Below, one piece after another: positions 1 to 12,605 of a DNA stretch of 64,000 bases. Source of the DNA: Mansonella perstans (Eukaryota; Nematoda; Chromadorea; Rhabditida; Onchocercidae); NCBI GenBank assembly GCA_037074765.1, contig JBAMDO010000085.1:99501-163500 (forward strand), given 5' to 3'. The number at the start of each line of letters is the position of its first letter. The stretch's first letter is position 1. The notes beneath the pieces were generated by a model. The model did not search any database and was not told the DNA's origin. It worked only from the letters and a program-made list of their open reading frames with translations. The position numbers were made by a program, and so were the translations under genes.

Positions 1-1745
1 ACAACAACGGCAACAACAGCAACAACCACAAGCTGGAACTAGCGCAGCTGGCCAACAAAATAATGGCAATAATTTGCCTCAGGCACCATTTCCTAATACG
101 GGTTTCAATATGCCTCAGTTTCCAACTGCACCTTCAGGATTTCCATTTATGGTTAGAGTTTTGATAAACAGATTTCTGTCAAGTACTATTTTTCACTCAA
201 ACAAAATTAATGGGCTCTGTAAATACTTTTTTTCTTATGGTCAATGAACTTTTTTTACTCATGCTAATTAATAATACGAATAATTTTCAAAAGGCTATAA
301 ATGCTAGGTAACTCAGTAAATTTCTAATTAATATTACTGAATATTTGTATACCAGGATGTGGACACTTTTCTCCAAGTTGCACTATGACTAAGTTATAGT
401 TAAGTTAAAGTATTACATTTTAAGAAATAGTAAAGAAAACAGTCATCGAATGTCACTTTTTTTTTAATTGCAGAATTATTTTATTACGTGCTAAAGCAGC
501 TAATTTCTTCGATTTCTCTTAGTCTTATAACTTTTTATATATTTATATATGTATAAAGTTAAATATATATTTATTAAATATTCTTTGGTGATAACTATTT
601 CATTGGATGCGATTTACTTAACATCGTCTCCGTATTTCCACCATTTTTTATCAATCGCCAGAGCATATTTCTTTTAGAAGACTGTTCTTTCAAATTATTT
701 ACATTGTCTGTGGAGAAATTTTATTTGAATTTTGAAACCTTTGAAAACTAACTTATTTTATTCCAACTGATTCGGAATAACACTAAGTGGAAATCTCTAG
801 TTTTACTAGCAATAAAGATTGATGGAATCATCGCTTTAAAAAAAAGAAATTTCGAATTTTATTATTATTATTCATTTCGTACATTTATAAGAAAAAAGAA
901 ATTTCTCTTCTATTATTGTTTATTCTAGGCAGTACCACCATTTACTCCAGTATTTCCATTTCCACCGGTTCCAAGTTTTGCTGGTTTAACAGACGAAGAA
1001 GTTGCTGCTATGGAAGGAACTGAACGAGCAGCTGTTGAAGCACGTATCAACTGTATTCGTAATATTAGCTTACTATTGGATGCAGCCACTATGCAACTGC
1101 AACAGTACATGAGCATCGTGCAGTCATTGAGGTGAAATTAAATTTAAAAAATTATATTGAGAAATAAGACATCATTATAAGGTTTTCCAAGAGTTCGTAA
1201 TAATATGCTAGAAGGATGTAATACTAAAGAATAGATAATTAATTTAAAATTCTAAAAACATGCTAGGGATTTTGTATTTGTCATGCGATTTGATATCTGC
1301 ATTCAAACATTGCATTTTGTAAAAGAATACTAAAAGCTTTTATGGAATTTCTTAAAAAATTTCAGTTTTATTATTTTATTTGATAATTTCATTCATTTTT
1401 TTCTCCAGTATTCCGGCTTATTCAGCAGCAACAACAAATACAAGTGCAACGACACCATACAGTAATGATGCAACATCACCTGATAGTGCAGTAGCTCCTT
1501 CTGCTGTAAATGGTGAAAATTCTCTTCATGGGTCATCATACCAAGAACCTTTTGTTAACGATACACCAGTTGCTAATTCGAGTGAAGCTAAAAAATTAGA
1601 TAAGAGTCCGTCAAAATCAGATGATGTCAGTACGATACCAACCTGTTCTGCTGAATCAACTAGCAAATTGAATGAAATTCGGCAACGAAGGCTTCAGAAA
1701 TTTGTTTCTACAACATCATCATTATCAGATAATGGCAATCATTAA
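1..1745 (+). CDS. sel-11: HRD1/synoviolin (SEL-11) E3 ubiquitin ligase, C-terminal exons
   Basis: Partial gene cut by the left edge. Predicted exons are <1-151, 929-1131 and 1409-1745; phases join cleanly (codon frame starts at base 2, an AG|T serine spans the last junction). Seen: a Gln/Asn/Pro-rich linker, then a segment with LTDEEVAAMEG followed by NISLLLDAATMQLQQYMSI, then a Ser/Thr-rich tail ending in an RQRRLQKF motif and a TAA. Known: synoviolin has the same order (an EELRAMEGHER-type helix, a LLDAAMLQINQYL helix, a low-complexity tail and a final RRRRLQKLE). HRD1 is the multi-pass ER-membrane RING ligase that ubiquitinates misfolded proteins in ERAD. The membrane domain and RING finger lie to the left of the window, so catalytic residues cannot be checked. 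Orthology rests on the C-terminal helices and the end motif. Confidence 0.85.
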
Positions 1746-4271
1746 TTGGAATAAGATGAACAAGACGAGATGAGAAATCCTGTTACATATTCTTTCTCTT
1801 TGAACATTTTTTGTTCCTGTATATTTTATGCATTGATATTATCATTTCATAGTAGCATCTTCCGGATTACGCCATTTCTTCGTCATTTTTGGATTCATTT
1901 TCGAATGAATGATTAGCTCATTTTTAACCGTTCTTTCAAATGACTTTTTTTTTTACCGTTAATAGGATTTAATTCCAGCTAGAATTGAGATGATCTTCAT
2001 TATGGTAGAAAACTGTGACATATTTCATATCATAGATAGTTTATTCCAAACTGATGACCTTTTGTTCATGCTGTTTTGTCCTGAAGATGCGACCGTGCTA
2101 ACCAGCGTTTTTTTTATGTTTTTTCTTTTATCATCAAACAAGATTCAATTAATAAATTATTGCAATGCTCGTTTTACTTTTTTCAAAACTTTTCTTTTTT
2201 ATTTGGAGGATATTATTAATCAGTTTATCAGCAATTTCGATAACTTTTAATTTTTAGGTAAAGTTATCAAGTTATATGATCAAATTATCTCGAATCTTCT
2301 TTGATCTCCATCAATGAAGTAACAAAACAATTATGATTTTAATCATTTTTTTCAACGAACGTGTGACAAATATTCGAAGATTATATTCCTAGTCTTTATT
2401 GTTGCCTATTTGACAATTTTTATGAAGAAAAAGAAGTAATAAAATAAAAATAAATCGCATAAATAAAGGGAATGCTTTGAGAAGGGAAATTTTAGCCAGA
2501 ATATAGTCATTATGACCATGATGACAAATAATGGACAAATGGACAAATGAACAAATGTGGGATAAATGATCAGTGAATTCACATTTATGGAAAATTGCCT
2601 GCAGCAATGATGTTATATCATACGATAATTAATCGTTTAGTCGATTAAAAGTTTATAAAGATCGATTACTATACAATTAATCAAAAAAAAAAATGGAAGA
2701 GAGGATATAAAGAATCGGTGAGAATATAGCATATTAAATAGTACTGCTTGTTAATTAAACTATGGAACTAATCAAATTAATGCAGTGAAAGAAAACCATA
2801 CGATTTATTAATAACAATTTCACTGAACCTTAATTACAACAAATCCATTGTATGCCTGGATTCATAAATTTTAATTAATTGAAAATTGAGACTACTCATT
2901 TTTAAAAATAATTATTTATGTAAAAATGATGACAGAAACTAATTTTAAATTCAAATTCGATGCTTGAAAAAAATGCATAATGAATACGATAATAATTAAA
3001 ACAATTAACAGAACGGAAGAATAAAAAAATTCCACACAATAGCTTCTTTTGTTTATGCTGCACGAAATTGATATTGAAATTGAAAATTTCGAGAATGACA
3101 TTTTGCACGACCAAATTCCACAACAATCCCTTCAGGCATTTAGCTAAAAGACTTTGAGTTATAACATTTCTCAGCCTATCTATTATCGATTTTTTCATTT
3201 TGTAAGTTCTACATTAAATTAACAATTATTTGCATAAAATGAAGCAAGAAAGAGCTAATTTGCATAATTTATGATATATAATGCGGAAGAGAACGAAAAC
3301 GAAAAGTTGTTAAAAATGATTTAATTATTTTTTTCTCGTTTTACAGGATTATCAAACGTCTCAACTTTTTCTTTTATTATGTTTACTATCTCAGAAACAT
3401 TTATACATATACAATTCCTTATTTTCAATATTTCCGTTTTACTCAAATCAACCAATCTATCTAGCAATTATTGGACTTATTTACCGAGAAGAACAATTTA
3501 GTAGCTGTAGCTATTTTGCTTCCTTAATGTTTTTTTTGAAATTTCCAGTTTCCAACTTTTTCCTCTCCGTTTTTCCTCTCTTTTTCCTTCTGTTTAACTT
3601 TTTCTCCCTCTTTTTTTATTTCTCTCTTTCTTCCTTTATACGTAATTACAATTTTAATAGCAAATTTCATTTCGATGTAAATTTTCTTCTTTGGTTTTTT
3701 TTCTTCAAATTGTTTTTTCTAATGTAATTAATTGATGATAAGTAGCTTTAATAAACTTTAATTTTTCTAATTTTTTTTGCTGGGGTGAATTATTATTCAG
3801 TTCAATTTAAATTTCAGCAAGCGACAAAAGATTAAATGAAAAAAAAAGTGAAAGCAAAAAATAAAATTTCAAATGATTAAATATTAAAATTTTTTTTTAA
3901 GTCAATTAAAATTATAGGAGGTTCTTTTCCTAAACATTTAAAATTGTTATCATTTTGTAACATTTTTCACCTTAAAAGAATTATGGAAGTTCATTGAAGT
4001 TTGAGAAGAAACAACTCATATGACGTTTCAAAACATATCGCTGCGGAACAAGTATTGCTATTATGCCGCTACCATGTTTGCTGCACCTTTTAGGAGTAAA
4101 ACATTGTTCCTCGCCGTTCTTCCTTTCTAAAATACCACTGGTACATAGTATCATAGTAATGCAATGGTCAATCGTGCCGGTCTACAAATAACCGATATGG
4201 AATTTATACAGTTTCATCAAACTGATATATATATATGATGTTGGCTGTTTAATCACAAAAAAAAAATTCCG
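1746..4271. other. intergenic, AT-rich, no supported gene
   Basis: Holds the 3' flank of the HRD1 gene and then about 2.5 kb of AT-rich DNA with homopolymer runs. A T/C-rich stretch at about 3530-3730 opens frames made of Phe, Leu and Ser that look compositional rather than coding. No splice-bounded exon with recognisable protein was found. Confidence 0.5.
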
Positions 4272-5985
4272 TTATTGTAGAAAAGTAAGAAATTTATCGT
4301 TATGAAATCATTTTTTTTGGGGAGTTACTTGATTGCTTCAAAAATAATATTCATAAGAAATTTTAAATTATCTTGCAATACATTTCTCCAAATATAAAGA
4401 TGATTTGAGCGCTCATAATGAGAAGCAATAAGGCGATGATTTTTTGATTGATCATCCCGAAATATCAATGCGACACTGAAAATGCTGTAATTATCATTCG
4501 GCACGAATGCTTTTTCGATCTTCACGCATTATTATTATGACATTGAAGAATGAAATCAGTGAACGAATAATATTTCAGAATTAGTAATTTTGAAATTCAA
4601 GTCTACTTACGAATGGATCAACAATGGTATGGATAGTAAATGGGCAAACCTGCGGAATCGGTTGCTGAAAAAATGCTGAACATATTTATTATACTGATTT
4701 GCAGTTATGCACTGGCACGGTCTCTTGGTAAATCATTCCCTCTTAAATGCAAAAGCATTTTTTTCGTTCTAAAAACATTCTGCAATAAAAAATATATCAG
4801 AGCATTTCATATGTTTTGCATATCATTTAATCTCTTCAAACAGTATTAACACCTGTTTTTATGCTCTGATACAGGTGAATGGGAAGTTGCTTTGATTATT
4901 TATTCACCCTTACAATTATTTTCAACAAAACAAATCTTTTTGGACTTAAGCTGTTAATGATTATTTCTCCTGTCAAAACAATGTATTTCTCTATGTTAGC
5001 AAACTAGCTTTGTTTAACAAATAAAAAAATTATTAGAAATATTTCTCTGCTTCATTTTTTTAACTTCAATTCATTGACAGTTTTCAATTTTGAGTTTTTA
5101 CGGAAATATACCATATCGGACCGCGAAAAATGTTGACTTTATTGAACTTCACAGGATTTTTCTTCAAATGACAATAGAAGAAGACTAAACAACAAAATTC
5201 CAAATAAATAAGGGAAATTTTCGATTGCTTCAATATATCATCCTTGCCAATGAAATGATTTCTACGGTTACATTGCAAACGGTCATTTAGAGTTTTATCT
5301 TCACTATTGAGTCAAGTAGTTTCTACAGAATTTTTTATTAATAATTGCAGAAAAAAATCAATATGTCATAACCATTGATTACGGTGATTATGAATGATTA
5401 CGATGAGTAGCTGCCAATGAATGCGATGGATAGCTTCAAATGTTAAGTTCTCGTTACTATTGTTTTTTCAGCAAAATTGCTAATGACATGCAATCAAACA
5501 GTTTTTAAATCTGCGAATGTTGGGAATTTCTGTTTTAAGTTTTCGTTTCATTAAAAAATAAAGAAATATATCACAACATTTTCAACTGTTGTTGAAAGGA
5601 TTCATATCTCTGATAAAGAGACTGAGACAATACCAAGTTGTTTCATTTTTAAATGCCCTAAGAGGCTGTTTTGATTTATTAGCTTTTTTTTTGATTCCGA
5701 TATACTACAAATGCTATTATTGCTGGACTAAAATTTAATAGTAAAATGGTTTAATAACTGTATATTAAACTTGCGAATCAGCCTGTTATCATTTATCTAA
5801 TACCAATCGTTGACGATTGAAAACTCAACAGCTTGAATTAAACAAGGCTCAATCCTCGAATCGGCTAACCAACATTCAAATAAAGTAATAGTGTTTATGA
5901 ATTTAGAGCGTTGTAAATTGTACGTGCTTACAAAAAAGGACTTGGAAATGTGATCCCTCTGAAAATATAAAGTTAGAATGCTATT
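4272..5985 (-). repeat. orphan diverged copy of the serpin 5'-flank repeat
   Basis: This block is similar to 9031-10625 in direct orientation and therefore also to arm A' (about 41731-43324, inverted). Identity is imperfect, with scattered substitutions and small indels, but two blocks look unchanged: about 83 bp near 4385-4470 and about 125 bp near 5065-5198. Similarity starts exactly where a serpin first exon would sit in the other copies and stops there, so no serpin body is attached. The two short minus-strand frames inside (4325-4525 and 5084-5278) stay open in every copy. They could be 5' exons, conserved regulatory DNA or chance. Most likely a remnant of an older tandem serpin duplication that lost its coding part. 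Confidence 0.7.
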
Positions 5986-7152
5986 AAATGTAGTAATTAA
6001 AATCTTGAAACTATGGAAATAAAAAAATCATTTATTATGAAAGCTTTGCAATTGGCCGAAAAAATTATAACGCAAGATGATTCGGGTTAAACCAAATAAT
6101 TCTGTAATATCTTTCTGTTTTTTCGACTTCCACTGCCAATAAGAAATTTTGACTAAAATCACTATTTAATAAGAGATAAGATAACTGCAGAGGACACTTA
6201 AGATTTCGCATGTCAAAAATCATATTTTCAAGATTTTTGCCAATTGCGACCAAACCACAATTGCATTTTAAAGGATAGAAATACCTAAAACAATTATGCA
6301 ACAACAAGAAATTAAGATCTGGGAGTGACGCAACTTTTGATAATTATATAGTGGAAAAAAGTCATTTCCTTCTTAGTTCAGTTTTCTAAAAGGTGCAATC
6401 CTCTTACAGCCATTTTAATAAATTTATGCAAGATAGCACTTGAACTGAACAAAATCGCGAATTTCAATTCTAATTTCTATTTTGATAGCGTAGAACTACC
6501 ATTTTCAGAAGTTACAGTAAATAGTACAGTTAGAGGAATTTCGCAGGAAGTGTTAGTTTCGAATTTTCCGGCTTTTTTTCTTTTTTCAGTTTTGTATTTT
6601 CCGTTTTTTCGTTTTCCATTTCTATTTTTTCTGTTTTTTGCTTTTTGTTTTTTATTTTCGGTTTCTACTTTTTCTTTTTAATATTTTTGATTTTCTTTTA
6701 ACATAACTTTCAACTCTTTTGGAAGAAATAAGCATAAAAAAGCATCAAAAAATAAATTTAGAAAAAGAAACTAGCGTGTTTTCTTTGATCTTATTCATAC
6801 ATGCCTTTTAAAAAACAGTTCATTCATGCTTTGGCATTCAGATTAATTTATTGCTGATGTGACATTATCGATTAATGTTATATTTTTAGTGTTCCTGTGG
6901 GCTTCTGATCATTCAAAGATTTAATTTATATATTTTCGGGAAATCCAAAAAACTTCTTTTAGGTAAGCAAAGAAGCAGAACCACAAATTTCTTACATGAA
7001 TGCGCAGTGCTCAATAACATCATCAATGAAATGGCTGTTTGATAAACAAAGATTTTTTAGGAAAATCATATCAGCAACATGTTTTCACGGCATAATTGGA
7101 TATAAATATCCCTATCCGAAATTTTGTTGCAAGCACAGTATAAAAATAAGAA
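5986..7152. other. intergenic plus serpin 3' flank
   Basis: About 5986-6880 shows no recognisable gene. About 6890-7150, read on the minus strand, resembles the downstream flank of the other serpin (about 45180-45440), so the two serpin blocks share 3' flank as well as coding sequence. Confidence 0.45.
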
Positions 7153-9015
7153 TTATCCGAGAAATGGCCTAACAAACTGGCCTGCATACAAAATGATTTT
7201 CAAGTCCTTAATGATTGCAAAGAAGAACGGTTGATCAGCAGAAAAATTGTACATAGATAGCCGTTGTTCTAACTTATTTGCAGTGACTTGAATATCTTCA
7301 ACTGGTTCCGTACCTTTTTCACTTACCTGTATGTGATTGTAAGTGATTGAAGTAAATGATTGAAGTCTTTAAGTTTTCCAAATTATTCATCAAAAAAGAA
7401 GCTTCCATTAAAATTTTCATTAAAGAAAAATTCACACAAACCTCAATGAATCCTTCATGCATAAATTTATTAATAGAAATTGGCATGTGATAGTACAGAA
7501 GCCTTCCGAAACTACCATTTATGTTTAATACATCTGTGATGCCAAATTGCTCCAGCTTGTTTTTCAGATTTATTCCTTTTTCCACTCGGAATTTTGGCAG
7601 TGAAATCTGAAATTAAAATAACTTTTAATTGATATCATCAAAATATCTCCAACACTTGTTTAAGGAAGAAAGACGAATAAAACAACCAAAAGACAGCAAT
7701 AAACTACAAAATCAACTACCGGACTTTTTTTTTATCTTTCGCAGTCATATGCATTAACTTGTTTAATAGGTAATTAGAATTGGATGAATGACTTACAAAA
7801 ACACGCTTTCTCTCTGCATCACCAATATATTTCAGTAACTTTTCGCCTGTCAAATTTTTTAAGACATTAGATAAGCCAAAACGTTTTTGTGGCAATATGA
7901 GAACCATTTCTACTTTATCACCAACATAAGGCATTCTGATAAGTTTCACAAGATGGTCTGTATAATACAGTACATCATCCGTTTTTTGCATCATCGGTAT
8001 CTGAATGATGATAAGCAAAGATATTCAAGTGGAATATTCAAAGATCAATAATCAAGGACTTCTAATTACAACAAATATTAACATACTAACCAATGTCGTT
8101 TCTCCGCTAGAAATGTAAAAATTTTTTTTGCTAGTTAATTCCTGTATGAATTGTTTTTTCCAGATGCCTTTGAAATAAATTCTATTCATAAGCAATATAT
8201 AGGTATCACCGTTGGCATCTTTTACTGTTATCCGATCTGTCATTCTATTATTTTTTTTAGTGGTAATCCATTCATCTATTTCCTGAAAAGGAGTTTTACT
8301 TCACGGTCATAAATCTAATAATGAAATTTGCAGGTTAAAAAAATAATAGCAACAGCGATCATTTCATCTATTTTTTTTGACTTCACCTTTACATATTTAT
8401 ATGACTTTTATTTTTATAAGCATACCTCAAAAATGTCGTCTGTCTTCGTCAAATCGACTTTATACAATGTCGTGTCGAAGTAAGCCTGAAGTATACGTGG
8501 GAAACTTCTTTCTGTACGTATTCCCTCCTTTACGTAAAGCTCATTTATTAAATACAAAACGAAATCATTGTTTTCTCCCCGCTCGGTATCATTCAAAACT
8601 GCTTTGAAGTACACTCGAAATTCTGGTACGCTTGCAGCTGAGAATTTAATTTATAGTTAATTTAACATTTTTGGATTATATTTATCTTTTTGACTTTTCT
8701 AACACTGACGATGGACAAAATTTTGAGATATGAGTCATAGGATTCATTTTTAGCGGTTTCTGAATAACAAAGCCAATTGATCAGGCTTAAAATTTCAAAT
8801 CGATAATTACTTCCTCCTAGAAGATTAAATATTTGCTGCTTCGATGTGCCACGTACTGCAAGGTAAACCATGAAAAGTGAGGTTGACACTGCAAGAGGAG
8901 ATAGGACGGCTGATTGATTATCTGTTGCTACTTTTTGCAATAAATTCACAACGAAGTTCCACTGCGCACGATCAACTGCGGAACTGAAAAGTCCCTTAAA
9001 GTGAAAAGTTATCAT
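7153..9015 (-). CDS. serpin-family protein, probably non-inhibitory or atypical
   Basis: Predicted exons (minus): 8706-8983, 8426-8637, 8091-8282, 7797-8000, 7442-7606, 7153-7326; all phases join. An in-frame ATG at 9015 would extend exon 1 upstream without an intron and give a start with no signal peptide; an upstream exon spliced at 8983 is the alternative. Seen in order: SAVLSPLAVSTSLFMVYLA (helix B serpin motif), a breach/shutter region with YFKGIWKKQF, a strand region with KLIRMPY and VEMVLILP, then VSEKGTEPVEDIQVTA, and C-terminal NFSADQPFFFAI and ILYAGQF. These are classic serpin landmarks. Odd: the hinge at P12-P9 reads Pro-Val-Glu-Asp instead of the small Ala/Gly/Ser residues needed for loop insertion, so protease inhibition is unlikely. 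The frame is intact throughout, unlike the paralogue at 43359-45170. Confidence 0.8.
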
Positions 9016-9030
9016 AAAGGTTTTAAGAAA

Positions 9031-12000
9031 GTTATCGTTATAGAAGGATACTTAGTTGTTCAAAAATAATGTTCATAAGAAATTTTAAATTATTTTGCAA
9101 TACGTTTCTCCAAATATAAAGATGATTTGAGCGCTCATAATGAGAAGCAATAAGGCGATGATTTTTTGATTGATCATCCCGAAATATTAATACAACACTG
9201 AAAATGCTATAATTATCATTCGGCACGAATATTTTTCCGATCTTCATGCATTATTATTATGACATTGAAGAATGAAATCAGTGAATGAATAATATTTCAT
9301 AACTAGTAATTTTGAAATTTAAGTCTACTTACGAATAGATAGATAATGGTATGGATGGCAAATAGCCTGCGTACGAAATTGGTTATTGAAGAAATGCTGA
9401 ACGTATTTATTTTACTGATTTTCAGCTGTGCATGGCACGGTCTCTTGGTAAATCATTCTCTCTTAAATGCAGAATGATTTTTTTTGTTATAAAAACACTT
9501 TTCAATAAAAAATATATCCAAGCATTTTATGTTTGTATATCATTCAATCTGTTCAAACAGTATTAACACTTGTTTTTATGTTCTGATACAGGTGAGTGGA
9601 AAGTTGTTTTAATTATTTACTCATCCCTACAATTATTTCCAACGAAACAAGTCTTCCTGGACTTTAGCTGTCAGTGATTAATCCTCCTATCAAAACAATG
9701 TATAATAAAATAGCTTCGCTCACAAAAAAAAAAAATTATTAGAAATATTTTTTTGCTTCACTTTTTTAACTTCAATTCATTGACAGTTTTCAATTTTGAG
9801 TTTTTACGGAAATATACCATATCGGACCGCGAAAAATGTTGACTTTATTGAACTTCACAGGATTTTTCTTCAAATGACAATAGAAGAAGACTAAACAACA
9901 AATTTTCAAATAAATAAGGAAAATTTTCGATTGCTTCAATGTATCTTCCTTGCTAATGAAATGACTTCTACGATTACATTGCAAACAGTCAGAGTTATCT
10001 TCGCTATTGAGTTAAGTAATTTCTACAGAAATTTTCATTGAAAATTGAAGAAAAAAAATCAATATGTCATAACCATTGATTACGATGATTATGAATGATT
10101 ACGATGGGTAGCTGTTAGTGAATGCAATGGATAGGTGTCAGATGTTAAGTTCTCGTTACTATTGTTTTTTTCAGCACAATTGTTAATGACATGCAAAAAA
10201 CAGTTTTTAAATGAGCTGTTGTTGAAAAGCAGCCAATATTTGATAAAGACGACTGAGGCAACAGTTAAACTGTTTCATTTTTAAATGCTTTAATAGGCTG
10301 CTTTGATTTATTTTAACTTTTTTTTGATTTCGACATACTACAAATGCAATTGTTGGAATAAAGTTTAATCGCAAAATTTTTTAACAACTATGTATTAATA
10401 TTTGCAAATCAGCCTGTATCATTTATCTGATACCAATCATTATCGACAGATTAAAAACTCAACAACCTAAATTACACAAGGTATTAGTCTCCTCAAACCT
10501 CGAATCGGTTTCCAACATTCAAATAAAGTAACAGTGTTTATGAATTTACAGTGTTGTAAATTGTCTTGCCTACAAAAATGGACTTAAACATATAATCCCT
10601 CTATAAACATAAAGTTAGAGTTTTATTCTTTAATAGCGTAACTTCTTATTGATCATTCTTCTACCGATAGTTATGGGTAACATTTTTGAAGAAGTGGTAT
10701 TTCAGGATACAAACCCCGAAATATAAGCTATATAAGCAATGAACTCCAGCCTAATCACCATCCACAACTTTCAATTTTCGTTGCAGAAATATTATTTTTT
10801 TAAAATTTTTTGTTTTAAAAACTAAAAAATATTCAAATTTTGAATGGATTATTGCAAAACTGGATTGCGAATTCGTGGAACAATTAAACTGGATCGTACA
10901 GTAATTATTCGTTTTGAAATTTTACATTAAATTTCAAAGAGACAAGGACAGATGGACGATGAACAGAAAAGATCTTTTTTTGCAGATACAAAGAAGAAAT
11001 ACTTATAATAATTGGAAAACTGGAACAAAGCAAGAGTTATTATTGTGGCAGTGAAGGAAAGTTCAAGCATACACCTTAACATTATAATATGTTATTTATA
11101 GATTCCGATGAAAACGAATATTTAACGAAAGAGGAGCTTAAAATTACTAAATTAGGAAAGCCATATTTGGGAAAATTCGAAAAATGTCAAATTACCATCA
11201 AAGAAAGCAAGGAATTTCGGGTTACGATATTTTCAAAATTATCAATGTATGTAAAGATTTTTAATTAGTAGCTGAATAATAAATGATAAAAGCTTTAAGT
11301 GATAAAGAAACTTATTTAGTTTCATTTCGACATTTTTGAGATTCGACGTTAATCAAAGAAATTAATGTCGAATTTTCCAATGTATTTGAATTTCATATCA
11401 AACTTTCAGAATGTCATCGATCGTATGTTACGGAACGCTAATACGTCATTTATGCTCGATACAACAAATTGGATGAAAAATTTGCTAATGCTTTAACTAT
11501 TCATGCCGACATTGTTTTGAGATAATATTTACATTTTCCATTCATACTTATTTTCTTATACAATACATTATTTTAAAAAATATTTTAGGTACTTATTGAT
11601 TTAACTTAGTAACTTTTTAATAATATCTCTTTTTGGACGATAATATATGTACACTTGTGTGCACAAATATATTAAAATAATAGGATCTTGAAATTTTAGA
11701 AATTTTAGAACAATAAATGTTGAGAGTAATATTTGATCCTGTTCTTTAAAGGGTTTAAGGACGACGAAAGTAATACCAAATAAGAGGTGAATAAAGTAGA
11801 ACGTCCAATGTTCTTTGATTATTTTTTGTTTCTACCACGGAAATTATTCTTTGCAATCATATCACCAACATGTTAGTATACTTCCTACTTTGTTGTAAAA
11901 TTATCGTATTTTCAAAATTGCAACAGAAAAAAAATGAATTTCAGATTATTGGAAATGGCTGTGCATATTTCATTGCATCACTCCTTTTGATCGGTATCTT

Positions 12001-12605
12001 AATAGACATTCTTGATGATTTGGCAGCACATTTTGGATGCTGGATTAGTTTTAAGGATGGCTATTTCGTTCGTCTCTCTTGATACTTCCATCCCAGACAA
12101 ATAATTTGTTTCTTGTAAATTACTTTAAACATGGAAATGATAAGTATGATAGCTTTACCAAAGTTATGCAGCATTTTTAAATTTGGCAGTTCTTGAGCAA
12201 AACTATTAACATCAGAAAGTCTAAAGCGAAAGCGATGAGAAAGTTGTCCTCATAATCTGCTATTTAATCTGCTTAAAAAAAAAGAAAAAAACCAGGAATA
12301 ACTAGGAATATCAAGAGGCAAGTAAAAATCAGTTAATTATCCTTGAGCTAGTATTTCAAACAAAAAAATTTCAGATACATTTGCATTCAGAGTGGCAGAA
12401 ATCCAGGAGAAATACACTGACTCGTCAATTGGTAATGTTATCGGATCGAATGGTGTCAATGTATTTCTAGGAATAGGTTCGTCAGTTCTAATCATCAGTC
12501 CCACTATAAGAACTTAAGAATTTCGATTGTCGTAGTAAACAAGAATTATTTGAAATTTTATGATGACTTTGCAAAAATTTTCTTTTTTAAGAAAAAATGT
12601 GATTT
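9031..12605 (+). repeat. inverted duplication arm A
   Basis: Reverse-complement copy of 39751-43324. Matching positions sum to 52355 or 52356 along the whole length, meaning only about one base of net indel over 3.57 kb, and every stretch compared by eye was essentially identical. The left boundary falls at the 5' end of the serpin gene: left of it the two serpin paralogues diverge clearly, right of it they do not. The right boundary is a 75-bp stretch also present at 36524-36598. It contains the serpin 5' flank (about 9031-10625) and NCX pseudogene exons (from 11102). Confidence 0.9.
11102..12476 (+). pseudogene. Na/Ca exchanger (SLC8/NCX) pseudogene in arm A
   Basis: Exon-like pieces at 11102-11220, 11410-~11515, 11945-12096 and 12375-12476 match, in order, the NCX region from the end of the Calx-beta loop to the alpha-2 repeat. 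Seen: ELKITKLGKPYLG and IKESKEF (family EMGKPVLGE and IEESKEF); DTTNWMK then FANALTIHA (family TNSWREQFIEAITVSA); [39 protein letters not shown] (alpha-2, family [19 protein letters not shown]). Lesions: a one-base loss in the A-run after NWMK shifts frame; a net deletion after the ISFKD segment shifts frame again; the donor expected at 12096/12097 reads AC instead of GT. The terminal exon is missing here because the copy breaks into segment B. NCX normally exports calcium across the plasma membrane; this copy cannot make a full protein. Confidence 0.85.

Noticed and set aside
3527..3727. Phe/Leu/Ser-rich open frame
   Set aside because: Compositional result of a T/C-rich tract, with no splice signals or protein-like residue use.
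4676..4735. Signal-peptide-like frame MLNIFIILICSYALARS on the + strand
   Set aside because: The corresponding sites in the other repeat copies have a one-base deletion and the frame is antisense to the serpin direction; no downstream exon found.
11870..12082. 70-codon frame identical in both arms (also 40274-40486 minus)
   Set aside because: It reads from intron into a dead NCX exon; only the part from 11945 is exon sequence, and the frame leaves the NCX frame after ISFKD.
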